From positions 613,536,755 to 613,600,754 of the forward strand of contig NC_081409.1 of NCBI RefSeq assembly GCF_030272615.1: a stretch of DNA of 64,000 nucleotides, given 5' to 3'. Positions within the stretch are counted from its first letter, which is position 1. The number at the start of each line of letters is the position of its first letter. Below are positions 37,101-49,294 of the stretch, piece by piece. The DNA is from Cryptomeria japonica. Taxonomy: Eukaryota > Streptophyta > Pinopsida > Cupressales > Cupressaceae. A model generated the notes under the pieces. The model was not told the origin of the DNA. It did not search any database and was given only the letters and a program-made list of their open reading frames with translations. A program made the translations under genes and the position numbers.

Positions 37101-37785
37101 TTTGTTCTAATGTGTTGCCCCCAAATTTGATGCGGGGTTTCCTTGTGTCCAAATTTTGAGCATGCCTTTGAATATCCAATTGCTTAGGTGGTTGATCCTT
37201 AGAATTGGCATGTGACTTAGTGTATTTTTCTACATAAGACTTCCATGATGGTCTGTGAAGGTGAGTATCATATGCTTGACCATGTGTGTATGGGACCTCT
37301 AGTTTTTAAAACAAAGATGATGGTGATTCAGGCACAATATGTGGTCCTCTATTGCCTCCACTATTAGGCCTCCTTTGATCCATGTTGGAGTGAGTTTGTT
37401 GCAAAGGTCGATTTTCCATTATTTGAGACATGTCAAAATCATGAGGTATCTTGGCTCCACTTTGTGCCATCACTTGTAGAAAGTATTGTCTATCCCTCCT
37501 CATTATTTCCTCAACCAATCAATTGAAATGGGGATTCATAATGGTGTCTTCCACTTCTGCTGAATGTACGGAGAAGTTGTTCATATTTTCATTGTGTGTA
37601 TCATTGTTGTTTGTAGTGTCCATGTTCTCAACATTTGGAATGTTTCTATAGGTATCCATGTCAGGTAATGTAGTATGATCAGAATTGAAAAAGATATCAT
37701 TGTCATACTCATAAGAACTCATGTTTGCAGACTTTTGAGCCTCTTTAGTTTCTCTCCTAGATTTTTGGGAACGGGTTTCAACCAT
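34120..37785 (-). pseudogene. gag-pr: Element C gag-protease with G-patch-like segment
   Basis: It starts at ATG 37785 (MVETRSQKSRRETK). The gag core is at 36740-36240 (HFVMPKFDKYRGKGDPKAH, AMEWFSQPPPGIKS). A Tat-type zinc knuckle (YCEFHKSKGHKIGNCHRL) is near 35935. The aspartic protease lies at about 35270-34880, with LIDGGAGLNICTL at the active site and LLGRPWIH later. The active site is DGG rather than DSG, a form seen in this lineage. Around 34530-34440 there is a G-patch-like stretch (YGKGFKILQKIGYDG, then SPLG). Stops include 37519, 37304, 36139, 35512 and 34768. All segments share the frame of the downstream pol, so gag-pol was one ORF of about 2500 codons (37785-30289). Confidence 0.9.
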
Positions 37786-38748
37786 GAACTAGGTATTGAC
37801 CAAGATGTTTTAGACTAGATGAAAATGGAAAGAGTATGGAAGACCAAGAGTTGGATGGAATGTAAATGAATTTGAGGTTTACTTGCAATGTCCAAAGTGT
37901 AAGACCAAGTATGTATGTAGTAGAGTAGGTGTGACTTCCAAAGAGATGATAGTTTCTCTTGATGAGGTAAGTTGACCTTGACTCTAAGTAAGACCAAATG
38001 AGACCCAAAGGTGATAGACTTTGATGAGGAACCACTTAGCAAAATGTTGTTGTATGTAGTGTGTTGACAAAGTAAGATGAGGACAAGCAAGTGACCTTTT
38101 GACTCAAGTTTAGACAAATGTAAATGAAATGCAAGATGTAAAGCAATAATGGACTTTGTGAGACCAAAAGACAGGTTGAATTCTAGATGAAAACCTGAAG
38201 AAATAGCTTAGGAAGCTCAAGAATTCTGAAACTGACTATTCTTGTTTGTTGGACTGTAAATTTTTCTAATTTGTGAAGTTGTTTTGTTGTGACCCAATCT
38301 AAATTTTTTACTATTTTTTCATGACAAGAGGACACAATGTTGATGAAGACTGAATGTTTGCAAGTGTTTAGACTCAAAAATGACTCAAATAAAAGTGTGT
38401 TGTTTGATGTAAAATTTGTTTTGCATACACTTGAAGACACAAAAGACATAATGTTTTAATGTTTGGTCTTGAATGTTTGATTGTTCAAAAGAAGACAAGC
38501 ACAATTCTTATGGTTGGCCAGGACAATAGTTGTTGATCCCACATGGAGTTTCCCCCGAGGCTACGCTATTCAGAGCAGATACTTAGATGCTTGACCCCAC
38601 TGGCTCCACCCTCGGCACTCACTTCTCAGGGCCGCTACCAGAGGTCCCACCTCCTGCCCCAACAACTAGAAGGATTTTGGTTTCTAAAACAAAAAGGTGC
38701 TAGTAAGGGCATCCACTTGTGTGGCCATACATGCGGCACTTTTAGCTC

Positions 38749-38756
38749 TATAAATA
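38749..38756 (+). promoter_or_regulatory. Possible antisense TATA box in the leader of element C
   Basis: TATAAATA in the context GCTCTATAAATATAGAAGG lies in the GC-richer island. It is 133 bp before an ATG in good context (CACCATGG at 38882) that opens a 67-codon frame (38882-39085). There is no match to a known protein. It is only a candidate. Confidence 0.25.
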
Positions 38757-39310
38757 TAGAAGGCTCCCAGCCGGTAGGAGTTACGCTCTACAACTGATCA
38801 AATAAATTTGATCAAACGAGTTTATGGGGAGACATAGTGTCGGTATGAACTAATCAGCACACGTTATCCATAGTTTTCACCATGGATACAGTTATTTATA
38901 GTGGTTTGGATGAAGATGGCTTTTCTTTTGCTACCAATTGGGTTTTTCTCTCCTCACTAGTAGTCCTAATGACCACACGGGGAGATAGGCCCTCTAAAGA
39001 TGAAACAAAAAGAGCCTATTGCTCAAGACACAAAAGACAATGGTTCAATTTTAGTGCACCAATTGAAGTGTTTGCTAATCTATGAAAACAAGACACACAA
39101 TGAAAGATCAAAAACCCTTGCAAAGGTCCTACAACAAAGATCTACTAGTAGTTTGTATTGTTTGAAATAATCACCCCTTCCTACAAGCACACAAGTTAGG
39201 TAAATTTTAGATCCAAAAGACTTTGTGAAATAGGGGCCTTCAACAATGCATTTTGTTGACCAATTAAAAGATATGATTCATCATAAAAAAGGACCATCTA
39301 TAAAATTTCA

Positions 39311-40140
39311 AGAGATTTCCAGAAATGTAAGAAAATCCAAAAAAATTGCTAATTTGCTCCAAAAATTAAATTTTTATGAAAAATCATAAAAAATTCAGAT
39401 AAAATGCAAAATCGATCCAAAATATCTGCATTTTTTACTGGACAGTTATAATGGTCTTCCAAACTTGCATAAAAAAATTTGTACAACAAATCTAAGCAGT
39501 TTGTGAGATATGAGTAAAATAATGCAAAACCCTAATTTTCAAAGATCTGATTTTTGAGGAATGATTTTGCATCAAATTTAAAATCACAAAGAATAGATCT
39601 TGTGTATAACTCTAAGATATTTCCAAAAATGTAAGAAAATCTAAAACATTCACTAATTTGCTCTCAAAATTATTTTTTTATGAAAACTCATAAAAAATTC
39701 ATATAAAATGAAAATTTGATCCAAAAAATCTTAAATGTTTACTGAATCCTTCTGATACTTTTCTTGACCTGTAAAATAAATTTTATGCCAAAATTCGAAG
39801 CCGTTCATGAGATTTGATCAAAATAAGAAAAAACCCTAATTTTTAAAGATCTAATTTTTTGGGAAATATTTTGCATCAAAATTAAAATCACAAAGCATAG
39901 ATCATGTGTATAATTATGAGAGATTTCCAAAAATATAAGAAAATACAAAAAATTCTCTCATTTGCTCTCAAAATTAATTTTTAATGAAAAATCATAAAAA
40001 ATTCATAGAAAATGAAAATTTCCTCCAAAAATTCAAAATTTTGGATTGAGAGCTCCTGATACTTTCTTAAACCTGAAAAAAAAATTGGTACAAAATTTCC
40101 AATCCTTTTGTGAGATATGATCAAATCTCTCCAAGATCTT
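39311..40140. repeat. Tandem repeat in element C leader, three ~305-bp units
   Basis: Units begin near 39311, 39614 and 39921. Each contains GAGATTTCCAAAAATGTAAG, TTTGCTCTCAAAATTAA, ATCATAAAAAATTCAT, TGAAAATTTGATCC and a CCCTAATTTTTAAAGATCT block. The units diverge mainly by substitutions. The sequence is strongly A-rich on the plus strand. Confidence 0.85.
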
Positions 40141-40249
40141 GATTTTGTGTCCAAAACCCTAGCTGCACAAGGTTATTCTCCAAATTGTTTTACAAAACAA
40201 CAATATAGAGTTAGAAAAATCTACAAAAAACACAGATCTAACAAAAATC

Positions 40250-40273
40250 ATTGTCCCACGGGTCGTGCCAAAA
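40250..40273 (-). other. Primer binding site of element C
   Basis: Right after the LTR end, the minus strand reads TTTTGGCACGACCCGTGGGA. This resembles the TGGCACGCCCGGTGGGAC-type site that I recall from Tat/Ogre elements, with a possible tRNA-Arg primer. The tRNA identity is from memory and not verified. Confidence 0.65.
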
Positions 40274-41049
40274 TGTATATGGTGAAAGTGGATTAACAAT
40301 ATTGAAAGACTAAATGAATTCAACCACAAAACCTTAGCCTAACAACAAGAAAGATCCACCATAACATATGAAGATTACCTAAGACAATGCAAATAAAATG
40401 AAATCACAAAGATTATACCATCACATGTCCAATAGGGTTTTGATCTCCATTCTTCCTATCTCCATTGATCTTGCTTGATATATTTTCTCTCAGATTTTAT
40501 TTGTTCACAAGAGCTCAACAAAGAACGAAAATGTGGTCGCAAGTAGGATCACATATGAAAGTGCAAAGCGTAGTCGGGGCTGAATGCATAGTGAGGGTTT
40601 GATTGATAATGAAGGAAACATCTCCTTATATAGAAGACACTATATGAAATGGAGGGATAAGATTGAGAGGTGTAAAAGAGGTCGGCTATGATTAGAGGGT
40701 AGGTAAAAGAAATAATAAAATAATAAGAGGGTAGGTAGTGTATGAATTAAGAGATGAATGACATGTGTCATAGGTAGAAAAGGTTAATGAATTAATTAAA
40801 TAAATAAAGATTTATTTAATTCATAGAAGAAGTGGGATCAATTAAATAAATAAGATATTTATTTAATTTAGGAAAAAGGATAATTTAAATAAATAAAAGT
40901 ATTTATTTAAATGAGAAATAAGGCTATAAGAGGATAAATGAATTAGTTACATAAATAAGGATTTATTTAATTAATAGAAGAATTAGGATAAAATGACTAA
41001 ATAAATAAAATATTTATTTAATTAGAGTAGACAATTTTAGGTGTCTACA
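40274..41049 (-). repeat. 5' LTR of element C (776 bp)
   Basis: It is bounded by TGTAGACACC (41049, minus strand) and CATATACA (40274). It matches 26092-26867 with about 31 differences. A minus-strand TATATAAG at 40632-40625 is a likely promoter element. The target duplication GTTCC follows at 41050-41054. Confidence 0.95.
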
Positions 41050-41054
41050 GTTCC

Positions 41055-44000
41055 AAGTCTTGAAGACGTGAGACTCAGCATGCTTCATCATCTATCATAT
41101 TATGCAAAGAAGCTCATAGAGATGGTATCTCAACCTCAATAGGAAGGATGGATTCTATGCCATAGACTTGTGAGTAGGGAGTTGCGCCTATAGGGGTTCA
41201 AATGCTAGTTCAATATGCTATAGTGCTAGATTTAATTGAACGTTCCAATCACAACCAACATCATTGACCGTCTTCTTGAGGATTCTCAATATGTTTTTGT
41301 TCGATGCTTCGGCCTGACCATTGCCTTGTGGGTAATAGGCAATGGAAAAGAAGTCTTGGATGTGAAACTTCTCACAAAGCTCACGGACATCCTCATTTTT
41401 GAAAGGAAGCCTATTATCTATGATGATGGACATGGGTACACTATACTGGTAGATGATGTAATTAAGGATGAATGAGGCGATCTGCTTGCCATTGACTTGG
41501 GTAAGTGGAACAACTTCGATCCACTTTGTGAATTATTTGGTGGTGGTAATGATAAATTTGTGGCTGTTGGATGAAGATGGATTAATTTTACCCACAAGGT
41601 CAAGTCCCCCATTGATAAAAGGGCCATGGTGTTGTGATTGGTTGCAATTCCTGTGCTGGTGCATGTATCAGAATTCCGTGAACTTGGCACTTCTTGCATT
41701 TTTTGACAAAATAGTAGGAGTCTTTTTCCATGGATGGCCAATAGTATCTAACATGCATGATCTTCTTTGCTAAGGAAGGACCACTTGAGTGAGCCCCACA
41801 AATGCCTTCATGTACCTCTTCCAAGGCCTTTGTTATCTCATCTTGTCTAGACATTGAAGGAGAGTACCATCAAGACTTCATTGGTATAGGGTTTCGACAA
41901 TGATGGTGTATCGAGCAATTTGACAAATGAAGGTTTTATGTTGGTTATTGGATTGGTTAGGAGGGAGTGCGTGATCATGGAGGTAGGTGTAGAACTCACC
42001 ATACCATGGGGATTCGGAACCAACTAGGCAACATATCATTTCAGTTTCAGAGATATCATATATGGGGATCCAAAGTTGTTCTACCAAGAACTCGTAGCAA
42101 GTTGAATTTTGTAGAAGATCTAGGAGAGATGCAATTGTAACCATTGCATTAGCAATCAATTCTGATCTCTAGGTACTTGTTCAAAGGTGATAGTTGTAAG
42201 TGATTCTTTGTAACTATCCACCATCCTTTTACATGGCATGAGCTTATTATCCTTATTTTGATACTCATCGGTGACTTGTCAGATGACTAACTATGAATTT
42301 CCATATACCTATAGCTCTTTGAGATGCCATTGTATAGCCAATCTGAGTCCTGTGATTAAGGCTTCATATTCTGCTATGTTATTGGTGCATGGGAAAGTGA
42401 GCTTGTATGACTTCGGTATGCTATCGCCTTGAGGTGTAAGGAAAAGAATGCATGCCCCCGAGCCATGTCTAGTATATGAGCCATCAAAGTAGAGCTTCCA
42501 TGGTTGTGTTGATGTGATCATGAAGATCTCTTCATTTGGAAAATTTGAAACAAGAGGATGATCACCTATGAGGGGTGCATTGGCTAACTAATTTGGAATA
42601 ACTTTCACCTTGATAGCCTTATGGTCCATGTACTCAATGTCAAATTCACTTAAAATCATAATCCATTTGGCCAAGTGGCCTGTTAATGCTGCCTTGCTGA
42701 GTAGGTACTTGAGTGGATCGATTTTAGCAATGAGTTGTACCTTGGGTGTCAACATGTAGTGCCTTAGTTTAGTGGCTACTAAAATAGTTGGTAGGCAAGC
42801 TCACTCAATACATGTGTAATTGAGTTCATAGCCTACCAATGTGTGAGAGATATAGTATACAAAACACTCTTTTCCTTCTGCATTGTGTTGTGCCAACAAT
42901 ACTCCTAATGTCGTATTAGTAGCTGAAATATAGAGCAGTAGAGGTCTACTTGGATCTGATGGGATTAGCAATGGTGTATTCATCAGGTAATCTTTAAGAA
43001 TTTGGAATGCTTTCTAGCACTTTGTATCCCATTGAAAGAGGATATTCTTGTGTAACAGATGCGTGAAGGGATGACACTTATCAACCAATAGTGTAATGAA
43101 TCTTTAGATTGATTGTAGCTGCCCTTGTAGTGTCCTTAACGGATTGATGTTCTTAGGAGGTGTCATGCCCATGATTTCTTTGACTTTCATCGGATCTACT
43201 TCAATGCCTTTTCTTGAGACAATGTATCCTAAGAGCTTCTCGGAGGTTACTCCAAAGAAACATTTCTTTGGATTAAGACATACATGATATTGCTCGAATT
43301 TGTCGAAGATTTGACTCAGTATTTCTAGATGACCTTCTCTTGTCAATTATTTAGCGAGTAAATCATTAACATAATCCTCCATTATAGTGTGCATTAGGTC
43401 ACGAAAGATGGTTGTCATCGCTCTCTGATAGGTTGCCCTTGCATTTTTAGACCAAATGGCATCACATTCTAATAATAGGTTTCCCATGGGCATGTGAAAG
43501 CAGTTTTATGTTGATCCTCTGGAGCAATCTTGATCTGGTTGTACCTTGAAAAGCCATCCATAAGAGAAAGCATTGCATGACTTGCTATGAGATTGACAAT
43601 CATATTGATGTTGGGTAAGGGGAAGTCATCCTTAGGTAATTCTTTGTTCAAATCTTTGAAGTCAGTACAAATATGGATGCCCCCATTAGGCTTGTCGACA
43701 AGTACAATGTTGGAAATCCAATCAGCATAATCGATTGGTTGGATGAAACCAACATCTAAGAGATTTTTGAGTTCTACCTTGACAAGAACAACAATCTATG
43801 GGTACATCCTTTTGAGATTTTGTTTTACTGATTTAGCTCCTTTTGCCATGGTGAGGTGATGCATGACCAAATCAAGATCTAGACCAAGCATGTCTGCATA
43901 AGACTATACGAAGTTGATTTGACACTTCTGGAAGAATTCTACAAATTTTGGTTGTTCCTTTGGAGTGAGTATAGATGCCAAATGTATTTGGTGAGGAGTC

Positions 44001-45321
44001 TCACGGGTCCCCACATTAAATTCTTTTGTTTCTTCGATTAGGATTGTTGATCTCTCCTGATTTGTACTAGAGGGGAGGATGTCAAACCTTTCATCCATAG
44101 GCACCTTAGAGAGGTTTTCACCTTTGGATATGCTCTTTATTTTTACTTTTTTGGGATCTACAAGTGCCACTATGTGATTTTCACTAGAAGATGCATGTTT
44201 TATTGTGATACTTTTGTAGCTCAAATGTTTGGCATCTGCCCCAAAGTATGTTGCACTATTAAGTTCGATGGAAAATCCATCTTTGTGATCCTCGCTTGGT
44301 ACGTGATCCCATATTTCTAAAAAGTTGATGAGAACCTCATCGTTTTGAAATTGATCAAGACATGGGGGATTCAGCCGGTTCTAGTCAATGAGTTCAAGGT
44401 GGATAATGGGCATGACCTCATCAATTAAGTTAAGTTCAAAGGAGGCATCAGTGAGGTTAAGATAGATGAGTGAAGTTCATTGATGGTACTCTCCTTGTTA
44501 GGTTCTGGTGTCGGATTTGATGTAAGAATTGTGGAAGGTGCTTCTTGCTCACGAGCCCAAAAGGTTTTAATCCATGCCTCCCCGTAAACTAGGATATCCT
44601 TACAAGGCAGGAGTGGTGATGTGTCTTCCTCGTCTGAAGTATTTAGATTCACTATATCAAATTCCCACTCATATGAGTTAGTTTTTGAATCACTCTCTAA
44701 CATCCTATTACTGTACCAGTCTAGGGTGTCTTCTGTATTGAAGTGTGTTTTTGTCACGGGTGCATGCACTTTTATAGGTGGGATTGTTGGTGTTGTCAAT
44801 AGGATTATAGGAGTTGTTGATGTTACTGGTACTGCTGGTAGGATTATCGATGTCATTGAATTTGCTACTAGGAGTATCAGTGTTGCTGGTGCTACTGTTG
44901 TTTCTAATAGAAGTATCAATGCTATTGAGGTTGTCGATTGTATTGATGCTATTGATGGAGTTATGGGGTTTGCTGATGCTGTGGGTGCTACCGCTAATGC
45001 TACATATGGTTTTATTAGTCTTGTTGGTGTAGTGGGTGTGAGTGATGCTGCTGATTTGATTATCAGTCTTGTTGGTGCAATTGGTGCCACTGCTGCTACT
45101 AATGGGATTATCAGTTTTGTTGGTGCCACATAGATAATAAAGGAGGACCTCCTTGGAGTAACTGTTTGATACATGGGTTTGCTGGGTTTACCTTTGAATT
45201 TGAGCTTAGGAAGAGATTCTTTTTGAAAGCCTAATCCAGTGTTATCTTTGGGCTTCAACTCAGGCTGCAAGGGCTCATGTTGTTGTTGTTTGCAATGTCC
45301 CAAAGCACTCTAACCATCATA
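41055..45321 (-). pseudogene. pol: Element A pol, N-terminal to integrase core (middle part)
   Basis: This is a heavily decayed Tat pol. From the right there is a Thr/Ile/Pro/Ala-rich linker (45303-44425) and a pre-RT region (44224-43904). RT lies at 43650-43100, where the catalytic motif reads YVND instead of YVDD (EDYVNDLLAK near 43370). The native RNase H (42980-42800) and the archaeal-type RNase H (LYFDGSYTRHGSGACIL, NNIAEYEAL; 42500-42310) follow. The integrase zinc region is GICGAHSSG and FVKKCKKCQVHG (41800-41690), and the core is IIIDNRLPFKNEDV and PQGNGQAEASNK (41430-41280). Stops and frameshifts are many, clearly more than in element C. The right end at 45321 is cut by element B, and the integrase continues at 26091-25788 beyond element C. 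Part of the G-patch-like region seen in C appears deleted next to the B insertion point. Confidence 0.9.
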
Positions 45322-47889
45322 GCCCATGTTGGGACCTATTAAATTATGAGGGTTTAAGCTTATTTCTTTTCTGTGAAAACATTTAGAAAAAATTGAACCT
45401 TTGTTGTGCATTATTGTAATTCAAATTGAACTTGAACCCTTGAACCTTTTTTGTTCAACGTTCAACTGTTTCTCTTGCATGAGTTGCGGCTTTGTAATAT
45501 TTTTTAATAAGCAAGTGAGAATATGTTATTTTTGTTTTGAACCATTTGCAAATCGGTTCAAGGTTCAAGGTTCAAAATGTCCCTTTCTTTTGATTAAAGG
45601 TCTTTTCTCATTGCCTTTTTCCACTTAAGTGGAAGGGTTTATACATCATCAATAGGGGCCCCCTTTTAAGTCTAGGCCTGGGTGGGTTCTGATAAATTTT
45701 AATGTTTCCTAAGTCCTATGTCTTTTCTTATGTATCTATCGGGTTTCCTAAAAGATCAAGCAAGATTCTCTAGATCTTGTGGCTATCTCTATACCACAAC
45801 ATAAAAGTGCTCGATGGTTATCGCACGCAACTTGGTGACAAACCACTACTGGTGAACCATGGCCAAAAGTTAATGCAAGCAGTTCAGGCAAATAAAGTTC
45901 TGCAAGCATTTGGGGAGGCATTGAAGTTTTATAAACAATGCAATGGAAGGTGTATAGTTGGGGCCCAAACCAAAACCATCCTCTCTGCATAGTCCCAGGA
46001 AGCAATTTTAGTTGCCAGTGCAATCGGGCATCGAGAGAGGCTTTTTCATGCTACATCGATGACTCGATGGAAACACCTAAGCATGGTCCATTTATCCCAC
46101 ATTGGCTGCGGGGAGGAGTATTTTAGTATTTATGTGCAAAGCCATATATATCCTAAGTGTCAAAGCTTACGAGCTTTTGGCAAGTGGCATCTCAGAAGCA
46201 GTGGCCCCCTATGCGCATCTCAAAGCGCCCAAAATTTGACAGTAAAAAGGAAAGTTAAACAACAAGTAGGTTGAATGTAGATACACGACCATCATTACAC
46301 CACCATGCAAAGGTGGTCAAATTTTAATGGTCGTGACTTGGTGACTGATGAGGTGCAGACAAGTGGTGACACCATGGCATAGGATGTAGCCGCTTAGGGG
46401 GGCTAAGGGTCGAGTAGATCAACAAAGATCAGTGATGATCAAGATGGATCCAAGGGCTATCACTATTTTGCGATGTAAAAATGCTCACCAGATATCGCCT
46501 GTGACTTGGCGACAAACCACTAGTAGTGAATCATGGCCAACAATTAATGCAAGTGGTTAAGGCAAGCGGTTCATTCCGGTGGTTAGTGGAGGTCATTCTA
46601 AGGTGTCAGAGTGGAGAGCCTAGAATGAATACCTCATGACAGGTGGTGCCTAGTTGTAAACTTTGGAGCCAGTCGAAAGGTGCCATGTGGCAGACAGGTG
46701 GCATATCATCAAGGTGTATATCAAGAAGACCATGGCTTTGATGGATCATTAAAGGGACTCACCGAAGGTTTCAGTTTCATTAACATGAAAGGTGTCGATG
46801 AAACTAGCATTTTGATTAAATATGAAAATGGCTAGCTGAATAGGAGGTTTAGCTAAAAGAGTGGTGGGTTTGGTAGTGTTGAGGTGGTGGATGGGGCCGT
46901 GCTTAGGCGGATCTTGAGAGAAAATCATGAGGTGCCACGTGGTGCCATGTAGCTGATGAGGTGGAATGTCTAGTGGTGTGCCACGTGGCAGAGCAGGTGG
47001 TATGTCATCAAGATGAATGTCAAGTAGACTTTGGCTGTGATGAACCTCTAAATGGTCTCACCGAAAGCTCAGTTCCATCAAAAAGGCCATATCAAAGAAA
47101 TATAAACTGATCCCATTGATACAATAATGGCATCGATGAAACTATGGTTTCGATGAGATAAGAAAATGGCTAGCTGAAGAGGATGTTTGGCAGAAAGAGT
47201 GATATCTGCCAAAGAGGAGAGTATCCCAGTTGAATTAATCGGTGGGCAAGTCAAGAGGGATCTAATGGTTGGATGGATGATCTGAAGGTCGTCGCTATGT
47301 CATGATAAAAACATGCTCGATGGCTAAGAGGTGAGACTTGGCAACTAAGCCATGGGACCCGTAGGAAGAACAGTTCGGAGGAAGTAAGGAACAAGCAAGT
47401 TGAAAGAAGATCTATGGTTGTTGCCATACCGCAAGATGGAGGTGCTCAAATGTTAATGGCCATGACTTGGTGACTGATGAAGTGGCTGGATAGGTGGAGT
47501 CTAGAGGGACTCACGATCAAACCAGGAGGTGACATGTGTCTGAGATCTGCGAGGGTTAATTTTTACCCAGATATGGATTTGTCAAATATCAGTGGATGGC
47601 TCTCGATCCGAGGAATCTAATTTTGTAGTCAAGTGCAACCCACGACAAGTATTTTTTGGATAGTGACCTCAAGATCTCAAGGTTTATTCTTTAGTCAGAA
47701 AGATTAGATTTTCTACAGGCCAAGTACGATAGTGGTTAAGTTTTTAACAGCCAGAGACCAGGTGGTGGGGCCTATTTCTAAGCAGATTACTCAAGGAAGT
47801 TAAAAGGCATGTTAGTTTCCCATGATTGGATGGTTGTCACTATACCTCAATGAAAAATCATCCAAAATTTAAAGGTCACAACTTGGCGA

Positions 47890-48221
47890 CTAAAGGAAAA
47901 GTGCTCAGAGAGAAGGCCTCCTGATCCATTGGTGCCAAAGAATTTTAAATATCCAAAAGAAATATTGGCAAAGATATGGAAGTTGCATCTAACATTACTT
48001 CAAGATGAAAATGGGTTGGTGAGAGGTATCCACGAGCTCTGCAGGGAGATATGCGAACAACATAATGGAGCATTGATTATGTCTTCTTAGATAAGAACTC
48101 ATCAATGCTCTGGCACAGGATGATCCACTAGCATTATGAAGCTGTCGGATGTTACAACCAATTTTGGGTAATAGGAGCCTACCCTTTCGGCCATCTTCCA
48201 AATGAATGCTTAGTGAATTAA
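47890..48221 (+). pseudogene. Coding-like segment inside the left LTR of element B
   Basis: The frame from 47890 encodes LKEKCSERRPPDPLVPKNF, KEILAKIWKLHL, QDENGLVRGIHELCREIC and EQHNGA. It then shifts frame near 48070; the rest corresponds to the right LTR segment (LDKNSSMLWH, NQFWVIGAYPF). Composition is that of an ordinary globular protein. The same segment occurs in the other LTR with different damage. I do not recognise the protein. It could be a captured exon carried in U3, or the decayed end of an older gene. Confidence 0.45.
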
Positions 48222-48357
48222 TGAAGCATGCATCCCAGAAAGAATGTTACGTTTCTCCCTCAACTGCAATGGCACAAAAATATAACTTTTGCAATAAATG
48301 ACTGTTAGGGTAAGATTTTGCTTCTAGGTGGTTCGAAGCTTGTTGCATCTTGATTTC

Positions 48358-48364
48358 TATAAAA
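48358..48364 (+). promoter_or_regulatory. TATA box in left LTR of element B
   Basis: TATAAAA in the context TTTCTATAAAAGGATACC is conserved at 54726-54732 in the right LTR. It is the best plus-strand core promoter candidate and supports the plus orientation. Confidence 0.6.
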
Positions 48365-49188
48365 GGATACCAAGGCTAGCTAGAAAAGGGGACACAAATT
48401 TTTGTAGCTAAACTCTGGAAAAATTAATATAGGCCTTTGTCTTAGCAGTTTCTGAGTCAAATATGAAGTACTTGTAACCTTCTGACAGAGGAATGAAATA
48501 TACAGTCTAGAGAATTTAAATTCAGATTTATATTGTCTCTATGTCATTTTACTGGTGTTCATCCCATTTAAGTAATCAAGGATTGCTTATCTAAATGATT
48601 TGCTAGGCATCTAATGAAGTTGTTTTGAGTCTTTTTCTTAAGGAGAAAAATATAAATATACTTCGAACAAAGTCATTGATATTAGTATTTCTAGTGTGGA
48701 TTTGATGATGAAATATGGTACAGATTAGGACTCTGTGTATGTCAAGCATATTTAGAGTTGATAGATCATGAACTTGTGATTTGTGTACTAGTTTCTCTTG
48801 TCAGGTTGCAGTTTGTTGTAGATGACTCTGTTGTCGGAATAAGAGACTAGTTTATTTGTTGGGTTTTGTTGTATTTTGTGATCCTCTTTTAAAAAGTCAA
48901 ATCAATTTTCCATTTAGGTTAGTTGTACTAGTTAGTAAGGAAAGTTTGCAGGAATTTACACTGGTTTTCTACAAACCATTTACTATTTTTGTGAGAAAAT
49001 AGTCTTTAAAAGGGTTCACTTGCCCAAGCTTCTGTAAGCTTAAAGTGTAGGAGGTTTCCTAATTCTAGAACCTCATATTTTTGTCTTTATTTCAAACTTT
49101 TGTTGTTCTCTTCCATTGCAGTAGAGAGGCAGTAATTTTCACTTTTAAAGAGAAGAAACAAAAGTTTTCAAAATGGAGAACAAAAAAA

Positions 49189-49207
49189 TTGGTGACTCTG
49201 CTTGGGA
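49189..49207 (+). other. Primer binding site of element B
   Basis: TTGGTGACTCTGCTTGGGA lies seven bases after the left LTR end. It is similar to the TGGTGACTCTGCTGGGGA-type sites of other plant gypsy-like elements, from memory. The priming tRNA is not assigned. Confidence 0.55.
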
Positions 49208-49267
49208 GTAATCTAAAGAGCTCTGGTATAGACTGTTGAATCAGATTGAAAGTAAGTTGGCCCATCT

Positions 49268-49294
49268 GAGTCACCACAACAAAAGTGGTGACTC
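49268..49294 (+). repeat. Perfect 10-bp hairpin in the leader of element B
   Basis: GAGTCACCAC (49268-49277) and GTGGTGACTC (49285-49294) are separated by seven bases. The right arm repeats the GGTGACTC core of the primer site, and a further GGCGACTCTG lies at 49548. Its position just after the primer site is where RNA packaging or dimer signals lie in many retroelements. Confidence 0.6.

Larger units (their letters stand above)
37786..40249 (-). other. Long 5' leader of element C
   Basis: Nearly 2.5 kb between the primer site and the gag start has no coding signal on the element strand. It holds a triple tandem repeat (39311-40140) and a GC-richer island at 38530-38800. Long leaders with repeats are common in Tat and Ogre elements. 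Element A's leader is only about 500 bp. Confidence 0.7.
26092..41049 (-). mobile_element. Element C: Tat-type Ty3/gypsy retrotransposon, 14958 bp, structurally complete
   Basis: Two LTRs of 776 bp each (26092-26867 and 40274-41049) are flanked by GTTCC duplications (26087-26091 and 41050-41054). By hand I count about 31 substitutions and no indels between the LTRs, roughly 4%. On the minus strand the order is 5' LTR, primer site, long leader with tandem repeats, gag-pol, antisense PMD gene, polypurine tract and 3' LTR. It inserted into the integrase of element A. The coding region keeps one frame throughout but carries about 19 stops, so it is not functional. Confidence 0.95.
45327..49182 (+). 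repeat. Left LTR of element B (3856 bp)
   Basis: It starts TGTTGGGACC and ends GGAGAACA. It is similar throughout to 51687-55554. A TATAAAA lies at 48358-48364, about 3.03 kb into the LTR, giving a very long U3. It contains the coding-like segment at 47890-48221 and several near-repeats of its own, such as GGTGCCACGTGG and CACCGAAAGCTC. Confidence 0.92.

Noticed and set aside
44621-45133. Plus-strand 170-codon frame rich in Gly, Val, Ile and Ala
   Set aside because: It is the complement of the Thr/Ile/Pro/Ala repeat linker of element A pol; the repetition keeps both strands open.
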